Origin: Ligustrum vulgare
Taxonomy: Eukaryota; Streptophyta; Magnoliopsida; Lamiales; Oleaceae
Direction: 5' to 3'
DNA length: 64,000 bases
Assembly (NCBI GenBank): GCA_963555705.1
Contig: OY743173.1
Span: 769,001 to 833,000, forward strand
This document shows positions 22,866-36,464 of the stretch, one piece after another. Every line of letters starts with the position of its first letter. The first letter of the stretch is position 1. Under the pieces are notes generated by a model. That model did not search any database, was not told where the DNA came from, and worked only from the letters and a program-made list of their open reading frames with translations. A program made the position numbers and the translations under genes.

Positions 22866-23693
22866 GTTCCAAATAAGAAATTGCCCGCTGTTATCTGATT
22901 GACTAGAAGATACACCAAGTGAGCTCACGATGGAAATGAAGTGAAAGTTTTGAAATGAAGTGAAAGTTTTGAAATGTTAAGTGAAAGTTTGAAAAGTTTG
23001 AATGTTCTGGAAAGTAAAGTCAAAAGGGGATACATATATGAAATTTTTAAAGCATTCATGTCATAAGCATGCATTTCATGCATAAAGTTTACTTACTGAG
23101 CTTTAGCTCACCCCAATCACTCCCCAACATTTCAGGTGATGAAAGTTAGATGATTAGAGAAGAGCACGTGGCGGCAGGCTCAGACAGTACCGACTTGAAT
23201 TATCTAAAATTTAAATTAAATGATTTAATTTAAGTTTTTATTTGTTATTCTTTTAAATTGATAAATCATTTTGAATTAGTTTGTCGGTTCTTAGTCAAAA
23301 TAAGTTATGGTATTTCCCCGTGATTAGTTTTTATCATGTTTCATGAGTTTATAAATTTATACTTCAAGTTATTTTGGTTGAGGAGTTTGGGGAATTGATG
23401 TTGAAGTTGAATTTTGGAATTATGGTTGGATGTTGAATGTTGGATTTGAAGGGGTTGAGAATTTCATATGTATTGTAGGTGTGATGTCCCTCTACAGGTT
23501 GGTTATGTCCAAGTTATAGAGGAGACTCTGCCGAAATTTCTATAAAATTTTAGAATAGAAAATGAAAGGGTTGAAGTTTTTAAATGATTTGTTTCCGCAT
23601 TTTAATGTTTAAACGATTTATTTCCGCATATAATGTGAATGGAAGTTAACACGCCTAGGTTTTAAGATTTTGAACTTGGGGTGTTACAGATTG

Positions 23694-24113
23694 GGATGCA
23701 CATTTATGATGAGATGAAGTGGAGACCCCAGACCGTCGAAGTTTCCTCATTTCCTACCAAAAAATCAAGGAGAGTTTACCTGTCACTTCATTGATCACAA
23801 AAGCTGGCAGTTTTCTTTGCCTATAGTTCTTACCAGTAATCAATTGAGTAAAATTTGGGGAATTTTTGATGAAGCAATTAAAAAAAATTGGAAGAAGGAA
23901 ACAAGCATGTTATGGATTCCACCAAAACACACCACAACGAAATGTAAAATAACACAGATTTTGTTAATAAACTGAACGAGTAATATTCAGCTAACTTATT
24001 GATTCGTAAATGCTCAAACTCGAGTAGAAATTAAGGACAGAAGGAGATGAGAGGAAGAAGAAAAAGATGAGAAGAAGAAGTGCAGAGAATTTAGAAGGAA
24101 GAATGATTCAGCA
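23694..24113. other. Intergenic gap between solo LTR and copia nest
   Basis: No gene recognised. It is A/G-rich at 24020-24110. Confidence 0.5.
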
Positions 24114-24118
24114 TATCA

Positions 24119-24573
24119 CGTTAGAAAATTCTATCATAGATAAATTTATTTATCTATGATCCAAAATCATCATGCTGAATTATCAAGAATAAAATAACTG
24201 AAGCAGAAGCGTACCTTAATCAGATATGGTTCACGATGAACGATTCGGTTGTCAGATCTTCTAAATCAATACGTAGTCCTTATTTTCTCTCCGATGATGG
24301 GATGTCAAAAAGAATGAACAGTACGTAGGATTCAAGGACCATAACCGACTTTATATACTGAATTGCCAGTTAACCTAATTCGGCCCATCATGAATTAGGT
24401 AATGACTTGGTATCTACACATAAAAGCCCATATATTAATTAGATGCATTAAAGCCCGATATATATAAAATCCTTATTAGATCACTTTAAATGGGCTTAAC
24501 CAAATTTGATAGCCTTTTATTCAATACACAATAATTCACATATAAGCCCACACGATTGATTAAAATCCTTACA
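24119..24573 (-). repeat. 3' LTR of the old copia element
   Basis: Plus-strand bounds CGTTAGAAAATT (first base mutated from TG) to AATCCTTACA. A purine-rich tract (AAGTGGAAGA on the minus strand) lies immediately inside at about 24576-24587, as expected for the polypurine primer. Confidence 0.85.
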
Positions 24574-25299
24574 ATCTTCCACTTGGGCTATATGTGTAAC
24601 CTTACAATTGTGTATCAATCATAACCTTATGAAAACTCAGAATTTTGCTATCATTACTGAATCCATCCCCAAACAATCCGGTCCATCAATTATATCAACA
24701 TAGGATCAAAGCGGCTTTCGCTACATTAATCGTAACTAAACCTATCAATGGTCACGTATATCCACATAACTGAATGACATGGATCAAGTATGGATGTGTA
24801 GCATGGAAATTACATGTAATGTGATCTTCAACATGTCTATTTCCAACTGGTCCAACTTTAGTGAGATCATCCTCAAACGAGTTCAGAGATAATAAACCTG
24901 AAACCATACACCTGTAAATAACTTTAACTTTAAACCGTATCCAACAGGACAGTAAATGTGTCTAATGCACCCAAAATACAAACTCCCACTGAAACCAAAT
25001 ATTCTTAAGAAATACAACACCCATATGAGTATTGTGCTCATGAAAGACCTTGGGTTGTAATACTTTAGTAAGCGGATCCGTAATTATGGAGTTTGTCCCA
25101 ATGTGCTCTTATTGACACGTGTCCACTCTAAACTGTATCCTTCACAATCAGGAACTTATGTCAATGTATTTTGACTTAATTGAGCTCCTGTTGTTACTGA
25201 AATATAAATCTGATGAGTTATTGTCACAATATAACTTTAGTGGTCTTTCTATACCGTACAGAATATGCAACCCAGTGACAAAATTTCGTAACTATATTT

Positions 25300-27170
25300 C
25301 ATAATTAGATGCCCCCAAAACTGCTACAAATTGTGCTGCCAAGTGAAAGAAGCTAAAGTGTTTATTAAGCACTCATTCCGGAAATAGCTCCTCCAACTAG
25401 CAGATAGATGTAGCCTGATATGGATTTCTATTGTTTTGGCATCTAGCAAAAATCGGAATCATAATACCATATGATCTCCAACTGATCCGATTTTCTATAT
25501 GTGAGCATGTAATCTTTTGTTCTCTTTAAATACCTTATAACCCATGTTTGGCTGCTTTCCAGATGATCTATCCCAGGGTTACTTAAATATCTCCTTAGTA
25601 TCTCAATAACGTATGCAATATCCGAACGCATACAAATTTGAGCATACATCAGATTTTATATAGCTTAACTATATGGGATCCTCTGCATTTCTTTAACTTC
25701 AAGATAACTTTTCGGGCATTAGTTGAGACCAATTTGTCTCCCTTAGCGATAGGGGTTTCCCCTGATTTACTGTCTTGCATGCCAAACCTCTTAAGTACTT
25801 TATTGATATAGCCCTTTTGTGACAATCTAAGAATACCCCGAGAGCAATCCCGGTGTATCTGAATCCCTAATACAAAAAAGATGTCACCAAGATTTTTAAT
25901 CTCAAAATTTCTTGACAAAGAATCTTATAATTTTATGTGACATGCCTATATCATTAGTGGTAAGCAATATGTTATCAACATACAAAATCAGGAAAATACA
26001 CTTACTCCCACTGAACTTGTAATACACACAACCATCAACAGCATTAATCTCAAAACCAAATGAGATAATTGCTTGATGAAATTTGTATTACCCTTAACGA
26101 GAAGCTGACTTGAGCACATAAATGGATTTCTTTAATTTGCAAACCGTCTCATCAATGTCTCCATTGAGAAACGTCGTCTTATCATCCATTTGATGTAACT
26201 CGAGGTCAAAATGTGCAACAACCTGACTTTCCTGAAAGAGTCTTTCGTAGAAACCAAAGGGAAAGTCTCTTTATAATCAATGCCATCATTCTATGTAAAG
26301 CATTTAGATACAAGACGAACTTTATATCTTTCCACATTACCTTTCAAATCCCTCTTGGTTTAAAAATCCATTTAAGACCAATGGGCTTCGCACCTTCTGG
26401 TAATGGGACAAGATCCCAAACTTTATTGTCTTGCATATGCTTATACTCCTTATTTACAACATCAATCCACTTCTGAGAGTTAGAACCCTGCATGGCCTGA
26501 TGGAATTGATTGGACCATCTTCCACAATTCCATTATTTCCTAATGTTCTTGGAAAAATACTATTTAAATTATCCGGAATAACATTTTTCCCTTTCTCTCG
26601 TGGATCTCCTAATGGCTGTAGTTATTGAGGTTGTTGAGTTTGTACTTCTGAAATTTACCTTGACATTGTCTAGTTGAGGTTCCGAATATGCTTGTTGATT
26701 AATGACATGCATAAAAAAAATTTGTACATTGTCAAAAGCAACAATAGGAATCGAAACCGATCCTTCCTCAATTTCTTCTTTAAAGACAATATCTCTAATC
26801 TTATTCTCCTCCAAACTCAACATCCTCAAAAAAATGTTGCATTTCCCGTTTCAAAAGTTGACTTAAGTGTGGGATCATAAAATTAATAGCCCCTTAAACG
26901 CTCAGAATAACCAATAAAGTAGCTGCTGACTGTTTTGGAGTTCAATTTCTTTATGTGGCCTATAAGGCCTAGCCTTAGCTGGACATCCCCAAATGTGAAA
27001 ATACTTTAGACTAAGCTTTGTGTCTGTCAAAAGCTCCTAAAGTGTTTTAGTAGTTGCTTTAGTTGGTATTATGTATGATCTTTCTTTAAATGTTCAGATT
27101 TCTGGCAAAGGAAACAACCCTCAATGTTTTATGTGGTTTCTTTTGTTCTGAAACCATAACAACTTTATTT
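25300..27170 (-). pseudogene. Degenerate copia pol (integrase tail, reverse transcriptase, RNase H)
   Basis: From right to left: a relic zinc-knuckle-like CQKSEHLKKD (near 27100); integrase C-terminal KLSLKYFHIWGCPAKARPYRP (about 27010-26950); the linker piece IPIVAFDNVQ (26750); RT pieces KNLGDIFFVLGIQIHRD and GYINKVLKRFGM (25890-25780); and RNase H-side MRSDIAYVIEILRRYLSNPG (25620-25560). Frameshifts and stops separate them. The direct step from gag to the end of integrase shows that protease and most of integrase are deleted. Confidence 0.7.
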
Positions 27171-27175
27171 TCTTT

Positions 27176-27741
27176 TGTAGATCCAATTTTGCAGCCCATT
27201 TTTCAGCCCAAATATTCAGTTCAGCATGTGGATGGATATTGGACCGGAAAATGGAACAAGCCCAAGTCTGGTGACCCGGAATTCTCAGCCCAATGTATCA
27301 CCTCCTTAAACCGCACCATTGGATCATTGTTCTTAATTTGAGCCGTTCATTCTGATTGATATTCGTGATGCTGACTTTTGATCTGATAATTTTAAAAAGA
27401 AGCAACGATTCGTCTCTCAACTTTCTCTCTCTCATTTCTCTCAGAAAACCCTAAAACTTGTTTCTGATTCTCGCATATCTTTGTGGTTCTATTACTGATT
27501 CTTCGTGTAAAATCAGTGGATCTGTGTGGTTTGTAAACAGATTGTTATTCTGTTTAGGTTTCTTTGTGGTTTGTTGCGAGTTTGTTTTAGGTTTCTGATT
27601 TCTTTTGTATAAGAGACGCGATCTTTGTATTTTATGTTTCAACTCTTTGTGGTTTTGAAGTTTATGAAAGTTTTGAAGTTTTTGTTTGAAATATTGTACG
27701 TATTCTCTTTGTGGCCATTTCTGGGTATCAATCTCTTTACA
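27176..27741 (+). repeat. 5' LTR of the young copia element
   Basis: TG...CA bounds, 566 bp. Differs from the 3' LTR at about five positions by eye (for example TGGATGGATA against TGGATAGATA). Confidence 0.93.
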
Positions 27742-27742
27742 G

Positions 27743-27754
27743 TGGTATCAGAGC
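27743..27754 (+). other. tRNA-Met primer-binding site of the young copia element
   Basis: TGGTATCAGAGC one base after the LTR end, complementary to initiator tRNA-Met. Confidence 0.9.
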
Positions 27755-29042
27755 CTTAGGGTTCATGTTATAAACTTTGATTCTTGACTCAGTTTTGTTA
27801 GATCCAGGATTTTTTTGTACGGATCTGTGTTTTTCTTGAAAATTTCTTTATGGTTACTGTTTACACCGATTTAGGGTTCTTCAGTTCTTGGTGGTGATCT
27901 TTGAGAAAATATTTTTTCTTAAAGTTTCTTGAAAACCTGTTTGTAAACTAGTTTATGATTCTGGAATTTTTTGGTTTCTGAAATCGTTTGAATTTTTTTT
28001 TTTTTCAAACTTTCTTCGTGGTTCAGAAATCTGCTTTGTAGTATTTTCTTGTTTAAAACCTATTTTGAAATTAGGTTTTCTTACGATTTTTGGATTTTAT
28101 TCTGAGTCATATATAATACTTTGGGATCTTTATTCTGTTTTAGTTTTCAGTATATTTACTTAATAAATATACTGAATCAATATACAATAGATCCTACATT
28201 TATTTAGTTGGCTGATCTTCGCAACATTTCTGGAACTTGGTGGCTTTGAACCTGTGGATTCTGAATCTTTGTGGTAAAATAATCTCTGGGCTTCTGAGCT
28301 CATATAATTTTTTCATCAGGTGATCTCTTTCCAATTTACTGCAATTCATACTGATTTTTTTAAAATAAATTCTTGGTTCTTTCCTAAATTCCTTCGTTGA
28401 AGCCTATTATTGGACCCTAATTCTTACCTTTGTCCAGGATTCCTTGAGAATCCGGGAATCCGAGGGAGGTTGGGCTGACCCATAAATAGGTTGAGGGATA
28501 TACTGGGAGAACCTGTTTCTATACATTGGTATTGTGTAGTTATCTGATTAGTCTGATTTGTGTTTGAATTGTAATCATCTTGATTGCCTTGCTGTTTCAT
28601 AAATTGTTTGAAACCTTATTCTTATATCTTGATCTTTGTGGAATACTTACTGATAATTCTTGGGTTTCAGTGTTTGTACTTTGTGTTTCAATCTGTCTGA
28701 CTTTTCTTATTTGGAATAACAAAGCCTTCAATTTAATAATTTTTTAAATATAAATTTTTAGTCATTACTTCAATGGTTACTGTAAAAGTAGATGTTGAAT
28801 TATGGAATGGCAAATGAGACTTTAATCTCTGGAGCCAGAAAATGAAGGCTTTATTACTTCAAATGAAATGTGCTAAGGCTATAGATATGTCCTGGCCTCT
28901 TGATACCCCTCAGGATAAACAACTTGAAATGGATGAAATTGCATGGAGTACTCTGTTTTTACACTTATCTGATAATGTCATTAGACAAGTAGGCAAGACT
29001 AAAACTACTATGAAATTATGGGATAAACTGGAAGAAGTTTAT

Positions 29043-32000
29043 TGTAGCGCCCCGAGTTCCGTATACCCGATTCACTACATCATTTTCTGTCTAAATTTTT
29101 TCGAATAATATTTATGCGGAAGAAATAATTGAAATTCATTTTTGGCAACATTAAATAACTGTAATGGCCGATAAAATTGAAACATTTATGAAACCATTTG
29201 AAATAGTAAATCGAACCATTAATTTTGTAAAGAAATTGACAATGTCATAATTTCTCAAATAAATGAACTTCTCTAAATTATTCGATTGTTTGGAAAAATA
29301 CGGAAATCATTAACGTCAAACTTTCAACCGTTTAACGATTATTGCCACAATCATTCATCGCTCGCCACCGTCTCCGAAATCTGCAAAACTGTTTAAAAGT
29401 AGGGTGAGTATTTCATGGGGGAAATACTCAGTAGACTCATCGCAAATTAATTTAATTTATAAGATGATTAAACACATAAATCCCGGCTCTTTATAAAACG
29501 GGCATTGATAGAGCTTCTTTATAAAACGGCTCTTGATAAAACTCATATTGTGCATTACAACACGGGACATATTTTGCAAATCATAAGCTCTTTGAAATTA
29601 GCTCTTTGAAAACCATATACTTATAAAAACATTTTAATTATGCCAAGCATAATTTCTTTTGAAAGCATAACATAAGATAGGATTGAAATCCTCATAAACA
29701 TAGGGAGACACAAGAACTTTACCGAACTTAGGTGGCAAGAATTCTTATGCAGTAAAATCATAATAACAGTAAGTTTTCATCATAACATAGGATAAGATCG
29801 AAATCCTCATAAACATAAGAATTTTACCGAACTTAGGTGGCAAAAATTCTTATGTAGTAAGTATATCAAGCATAATTTTTGAAATTCATAGGGATCAATT
29901 GCATCATAACATAAGATAGGATCGAAATCCTCATAAACATATGCGACAGGAATTTTACCGAACTTAGGTGGCAAATCCTCATAAACATATGGAAACATAG
30001 GAATTTTACCGAACTTCGTGGCAAATCCTCATAAACATAGGAGACACAAGAATGTTACCGAACTTCGTGGCAAGAATTCTTATGTGTAGCGCTACTAAAA
30101 CTCCGGTCCCCTTAACATATCATAACTTATCATATGGGACCCATAACAATCTTGGTAGATTGATTTCATAGCAATGATCCAAAAAACATTTTCGTGAAGC
30201 ATAGGGTATACTTACTTTTTGTAAAAACATAAAGTATATTTTCTTTTCATAAAAACATACTTACTCTTCATAAAAACATAAGGTATATTTACCTTTCATA
30301 AAAACATACGTGCTTTTCTTAAAAATTGACTTTCACAAGTCACATGACATTCATATGAAATCATAATTTAAATCAATTAATAAGTGCGAGTCTACACATT
30401 GTTCTTTCCATGAAAATACATTTTCATTTCCTTTCATAAAAATAACTCTTCACAAGTCACATGACATTTATATGAAATCATAATTTAAATCAATTAATAA
30501 GTGCGAGTCTACCTCAAATCCGACGAGTGCAAAGTTGAGCGGGAATGACTTCAATTTCTTTAAATTCTCCGTACGCTTCGTCTTTAGCCAATAAGTCACT
30601 TTAGTATATCGAATATATAGTTCAAAATGATAAATTATAATTTGAGGACTAAAATTGATGTTTTGAAAGTTGAGGGACTAAAATAGATATTTTGAAAGTT
30701 CAGGGACTAAAATGAATACTTTAGAAAGTTGAGTCGGAAACTCCAAAACAATAGGGTTGAAATAATATATTTTAAAACTTGGGGGCTGATTTGAAATAAC
30801 TTTAAAAGTTGGAGACTGATTTGAAAACCTTTAAAAGAATTGGAAGGACTGAATTAAAACATTTCAAAATAGAGGGACTAAACTGAAATTTCTGAAAATC
30901 AAAATAATAAAATCAGATTTTTTACTCTCTTACTCTACCATTCTCACTTCTCTCTCTCAGCACTCTCTCTGCGATTTCATCAGTGAAATCAGGCGAGGAA
31001 CAAACGAGTGACACTGCCGGTGATTCGCCGGTGAAGTAGCCGGCGCAGGTTGCGGTAAGTGGTGGTCAAAGCAAGGTTTCTGATTTTAGGGCTTGGGTGC
31101 GAGAAACAAGGGCGAAATCGAAACAAAAATCGAAGCTGCTGTTTGGTGATTGTCCGACGATACTCCATTCAAAATAGGTTAGTGACTGAGGTGAGTATCT
31201 GGGTTTCAGATTTGATGTAGATGATTCAGAGACTGGTTTTTGATTTTGAGTTTGGGCTGAACTTGGAGATTCGAGGTTGGGCAGTGTTGCGGCGGTAGTG
31301 GTCGCGAGTGACTGCAGAGGCGATCTTGGAGTTAATGGTGGAATTGGTGACTGGAGCTGGAGGTGGTGATTCTGGTTGGATTGATATTGGATGAAATGGC
31401 TGCTGGGTGGTTGATTCATGGTAATGAAGGTAAGAGACTCTGGTGGTTTTTACATTGATGATGATGATGCTGATTGTCTGATTTGGGAATCAAAACGGGA
31501 AGAAACGAAATGGGTGGTGGTACAGATGTTCGACGATGGGTGGTGACTGTGGTTGGGTTAATTTCCGGTGATGGTTTCGATGATGAAATGATGAATACTG
31601 TGGTTGATTGCAAATTGGTTGATGGTTATTGAAATGGTTGTCTTGGTTGCAAGTCGATGGTGTAGTGTATGGTGATAGGCAGCAATTTGTTGGAATGGCT
31701 GTGGTTATTGAAGATGATGGAGTTGGGTGCAGGCATTGATGGTAGACGTGATGATTCATGGGGATGAAGGTGGTTTGATCTGTACTTATGGTTTTATACA
31801 GATTTGTGTTAGTGTGGTGGAATTAAGATAGGTGGAAATGAAATTGTGTTTTGGTTAGTGGAGAATTTGGTGTGAAATAAAATAGAATATCATCATTATG
31901 TTTTGATGGTTGATTTGGTGGAGAATATGATGGATACGGGTGATGAATGTTGGTGTTTTTAAAGGAAAAGAGAAAGAAATTAAAATGATTAAAGAGGAGA

Positions 32001-32493
32001 CATGGGGGGGAATCATCAAATAAAAATAATGGAAAGGGAATATGGGTTGTGCCATGTGAGTTGAATGAAGGTGTGGTTGTATGATGAAACCGTGGTGGAG
32101 AACATCATAATTGAAAGGGAATCATTGATTAAAAATTGTATTAAAAACTGATATATTTTGGACTGAAAATAAATTTGAGAATAAACAAATTTTGAAATAA
32201 AATTGAAATACGTATTTGGACTTGAAATAATTTGAATAAGGATCATTGGGATATTTTAATAAATTTGGAATTAAAAATGATTTTGAAAATAATACTTTGA
32301 ATAAATAATTAAAATAACATAATTTTAGAAATTCGGATTTTTAATTTAAAATCGAACAAATTCGATATTTCTTGACTTGGCTAGACGAATTCGTCGCGGC
32401 GTTAACTTCAAAATAATAGGTGAAATAGTAGCGACACAATTTTCTAAATATTAAAATAATTATAAAATTGCGTAAAAATTCTGGGTCGCTATA
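29043..32493 (-). mobile_element. Solo LTR (3.45 kb) inserted in the young copia gag
   Basis: Left end TGTAGCGCCCCG, right end GGGTCGCTATA, flanked by TTTAT duplications (29038-29042 and 32494-32498) within the gag reading frame. The right terminal TA is a changed CA (TG on the minus strand). In minus orientation it has ACTGAGTATTTC ... ATACTCACCC near 29450-29400, the same pattern seen in the 19.9-23.7 kb LTR, so the two belong to related Ty3/gypsy lineages. Pro/Gln/His-rich minus-strand open frames at 31.0-32.3 kb are leader DNA with low-complexity translation, not proteins. Confidence 0.75.
29680..30095. repeat. Irregular direct repeats in solo LTR
   Basis: The phrase AAATCCTCATAAACATA ... 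TTTTACCGAACTTAGGTGGCA recurs at least five times with variable spacing. It is comparable in position to the minisatellite in the other long LTR. Confidence 0.8.
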
Positions 32494-35400
32494 TTTATGC
32501 TACTGTGTCTTTGCCTGATAAATGCAACAATATTTCTCCTTTAAATTTGATCCTTCAAAGGATGTAGATGAGAACATGAGTAGGTTTACCAAAATTACAC
32601 AGAGTCTGTTAAACTGTGAAGAAAAATTAACTGATGAACAAAAGGTTGTGTGTTTGCTTAATGCTATGGGTGATAAGTTCAAAGACCTTAGAAATGCTCT
32701 TGAATATGGAGGACAAAAATTGACTACTGAAATTGTTCACACTTCACTTAAAAATAAAGAACTTGAGTTCAAGAACAATCCTAAAGAGGCTTATAATGTG
32801 ATAGGATCTTTTAAGAAAAAGACTCCCTTTAGGAATAATAAGCCAGTGAATAATTTCAATAAAAATTGGAATACCTCTAGCAATGTTAGAACCTGGAATA
32901 ATGTTAATAATAAGTCGGCAAGAGGGAATTTCCAAAATAGAGCCATATTCAATAGGTCAAATGACAACACCTATAGAGGACCAAATAATTCTAGAAATCA
33001 GACCAATTTTAGAGGTTATGATAACTCTAGAAATCAAGACAACCATAGAAGTCAGAATAATGTCAGGGGGCAAGATAATTCTGGGGGACTTGATAACATA
33101 AATAGACCCAGACTTTGTTACTATTGTGGCCAACCTGGACATCATATCAAAAATTGTTTCAAAAGGAAAAATGAAATAGGAACCAGTAATCAAACAGAGG
33201 CTGCAGTCCAAGACAATAACGGAGTGGTTTATGTTACCACTGAATCTAAAAACAAACATGAATGGATACTTGATTCTGGTTGCACTTTTCATATGTGTCC
33301 TGAAAGAAATTTATTTTCTGACTTCTGTTCTGATCATTATGGCTCTGTGAAACTTGGTAACAATGTTACATGTGATGTGAAAGGAACTGGGAAGGTTTTG
33401 CTAAAACTTGATAATGACAAAACTCTTGTTTTAAACCAAACAAGATATGTTCCTGACTTGAAAAGAAATCTAATCTCTCTTGGTGTTCTTGATTCTGAAT
33501 CTTATGAGATTAGAATGTTTAATGGTTACTTAAGTATTTTCAAAAGTAACTTGATGATTTTTACTACTCCCAAAATTAATGGGATCTATGTGCTGAATAC
33601 CTTACCTGTTTATGCAAGATCTTTTAATGCTGTGTCTGATGTGGACAAAACTGCTTTATGGCATAAAAGATTAGGACACTTAGGTGAAAAAGGCCTTAAG
33701 TTACTTGAAAACAAAGGTGTTTTTGGTAATGATGTGCTGCATAAACTTGAATTCTGTGAAAAATGTGTATTAGGAAAACAGAAAAGGACTTCTTTTGGTA
33801 AAGGTATTCATAATCTATTGATGTTCTTGAATATTTACATACTGACTTATGGGGTCCAGCTCTTGTTAATTCTGTCTCAGGTTATAGGTACTTTCTTCTT
33901 ATTATAGATGATTTTTCTAGGAAAACTTGGGTTCATTTGTTGAAAACTAAGGATGCTACAGTGTCTGTTTTTAAAAACTGGATTACCTTAGTCCAAAATT
34001 TGAAGGATAAGAAGGTAAAAATAATTAGGACAGACAATGGATTAGAATTTTGCAACCAATACTTTGATTCCTTTTGTAGCAGCTTAGGAATTCTTAGACA
34101 TAAGACTGTTGCATACAGTCCACAGCAAAATGGGGTTGCTGAAAGGATGAATAGAACTCTTTTAGAAAGAACTAGGTGTCTTCTACTTGATTCTAACATG
34201 CCAAAAATTTTATGGGGAGAAGCTGTTAAAACTGCTTCTTACTTGATCAATCTTTCTCCCTGCAGTGCAATTAATTTCAAAATACCTGATCAGATTTGGA
34301 ATAATTCTCTTCCAGATTTTTCAAAATTAAAATTTTTTGGGTGTGCTGCCTACTCACACCAAACTGAAACCAAACTTGACTCCAGATCTCTGAAATGTGT
34401 GTTTTTGGGATATGGAGAAGGGGTCAAGGGCTATAGACTTTGGGTTAGGGAGCAGAGAGGTTACAGGGTTATTTTAAGTAGGTCTGTCATTTTTAATGAA
34501 ACTATTTTTCCATGTAAAAATGAAAAATTAGATGATCCTGTAAATGATAAAGATTTTCTTACCACTGAGCTGAGTGCAGACCATTTAGGTGATGAAAATG
34601 GCCTGCCCCATACTCAGTTTCAGGTGGAGCAACCCCCACTTTTTCAAAATGACTATCCAGAACCTGAACCTATATTGACTGAGACTTCACCATTGCCAGG
34701 TAATATTCCTGAAGCTGAAACAGACCTTGATAATTATCAATTAGCTAGGGATAGACCTAGAAGGGAGATAAGACCACCTCTTAAGTTTCAGGATCCTGAT
34801 TTTGTGTCTGCATATACTTATTCCGATCCTCTTGTTTTTGAACCTGAATCTTTTGAAGAAGCTATTTCTTCAAAAGAATCAAATTTATGGTTGGCTGCCA
34901 TGCAGGAAGAGATGGATTCTCTTCTGAAAAATGGCACTTGGATTTTGGTTAATAGACCCTATAATAAAAGGATCATTGACTGTAAATGGATTTTTAAAAT
35001 AAAGGAAAGTGATTCAAAAGATGTTAAACCTAGGTACAAGGCTAGGCTTGTGGCTAAGGGTTTTTCTCAAAAAGAAGGAATTGATTACAATGAAATATTT
35101 TCTCCTGTGGTTAAATATACTTCTATCAGAACACTATTTGCTCTTGTTGCTCATTTTAATTTAGAACTTGAACAAATGGATGTTAAAACTGCTTTTCTAT
35201 ATGGATCTTTAGATGAAACTATATATATGAATCAGCCAAAAGGTTTTGAAAAAGGGGGAAAATCTGATTTAGTTTGTCTATTGAAAAAATCCCTATATGG
35301 TTTGAAACAAGCACCTAGGCAGTGGTATAAGAGGTTTGATTCTTATATCCAAAGCCTAAATTTTAAAAAGAACCAATATGATTCTTGTTTTTATTTTAAG

Positions 35401-36447
35401 ATTGATAATTCTGATTTCATGTATTTGTTGTTATATGTTGATGATATGTTAATTGCTGGGCCTAATATGCATGAAATAAACCTGTTGAAAAACAAATTGC
35501 ATTCTGAATTTGAAATGAAAGATTTAGGACATGCTAAAAGGATTTTGGGTATGGACATATTTAGAGATAAACAATCAGGGAATCTATTTTTAAATCAAAA
35601 GCATTATATTGAAAAAGTTCTGACCAGATTTAATTTGATTGATTCTAAACCTGTATCCTTACCTTTGCCTGCTCATTTTAAACTGTCATCTGATCATTGT
35701 CCTAGAACTGCAGAAGAAGAACTCAGAATGAAAAATGTACCATATTCTAATGCTATAGGATCTGTTATGTATCTTATGGTGTGTATTAGACTTGATATTG
35801 CTTTTGCTGTGAGTGTTCTTAGTAGGTTTATGAGTAACCCTGGTGAGCTACACTGGGAAGCTGTTAAATCACTTTTAAAATACCTTAAAGGCACTGCAAA
35901 TCTGAGTTTAGCATTTTTTAGAACCAAAAATGATTTCAAGTTAAATGGTTATGTAGACTCAGATTTTGCAGGTAATATTGACAATAGGAAGTCTACTTCT
36001 GCATATTTCTTTACTTTAAATGGTACATGTATTAGTTGGAAGTCACAATTACAGAAACTTGTGGCACTGTCCTCAACTGAGGCAGAATATATTGCTGCCA
36101 CAGATGCAGTGAAAGAGTGTATCTGGTTAAAAGGTTTGTTATCTGAAATCTCCTGTATTAATGATTCTGCTATTGAACTGAGTATAGATAGTTTAAGTGC
36201 TTTACACCTGTGTAAGAATCCTGTTTTTCATAATAGATCCAAACACATTGATGTTAAATTTCATTTCATTAGGGATATAACTGAAAAGGGTGTGATTAAA
36301 CTTGTTAAAATCCCAACTCAGTTGAATCCTGCAGATGCAAGAACTAAAATAATACCTATAAATAAATTTAAAGATGCTTTAATTTCTCTTAACTTGTTAG
36401 AATTTTGATACTGCTTTGAATTCTGATATTTACAGGTGTGCTGATGC

Positions 36448-36464
36448 AAAATTGAGGTGGAGTA
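36448..36464 (+). other. Polypurine tract of the young copia element
   Basis: AAAATTGAGGTGGAGTA immediately before the 3' LTR, the usual copia plus-strand primer. Confidence 0.8.

Larger units (their letters stand above)
19873..23688 (+). mobile_element. Solo LTR of a Ty3/gypsy-type retrotransposon, 3.8 kb
   Basis: Starts TGTAAGACCG, ends GGGTGTTACA and is flanked by perfect GATTG duplications (19868-19872 and 23689-23693). The 3816-bp body has no gag-pol, so it is one LTR left by recombination, or an LTR-only relic. TGTAA...TTACA ends, great length, and a block TTACTGAGC ... AGCTCACCCC near 23090-23115 fit the LTRs of large plant chromovirus (Tekay/Del-type) elements. It contains a minisatellite (22740-22860), GT/TA microsatellites and a nested MITE. 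Open frames inside it (for example 20222-20662) show no protein-like pattern. Confidence 0.7.
28773..36408 (+). pseudogene. Copia gag-pol polyprotein, nearly complete but broken
   Basis: Starts at the ATG at 28773. Visible breaks: an in-frame TGA at 28815-28817, the solo LTR insertion at 29043-32493, a frame change just after it (before 32522), and a frameshift near 33805-33830 inside integrase. Intact blocks in order: gag; zinc knuckle CYYCGQPGHHIKNC (33115); protease DSGCTFHM (33274); integrase HKRLGHLGEKGL with CEKCVLGKQKR (33660-33790) and TDNGLEFCNQY (34030) and PQQNGVAERMNRT (34120); reverse transcriptase YVDDMLIAG (35435); RNase H SSTEAEYIAATDA (36070) and HIDVKFHFIRD (36245); stop at 36406-36408. 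The uninterrupted 823-codon stretch 33937-36408 shows how recent it is. Confidence 0.9.

Noticed and set aside
22674..22898. 74-codon frame with repeated KPLCGGKVNV
   Set aside because: A translation of the LTR minisatellite, not a gene.
31066..32246. Pro/Gln/His/Ser-rich minus-strand frames
   Set aside because: These are within the 29.0-32.5 kb solo LTR. The composition follows CA/TGG-rich leader DNA and no domain is visible.
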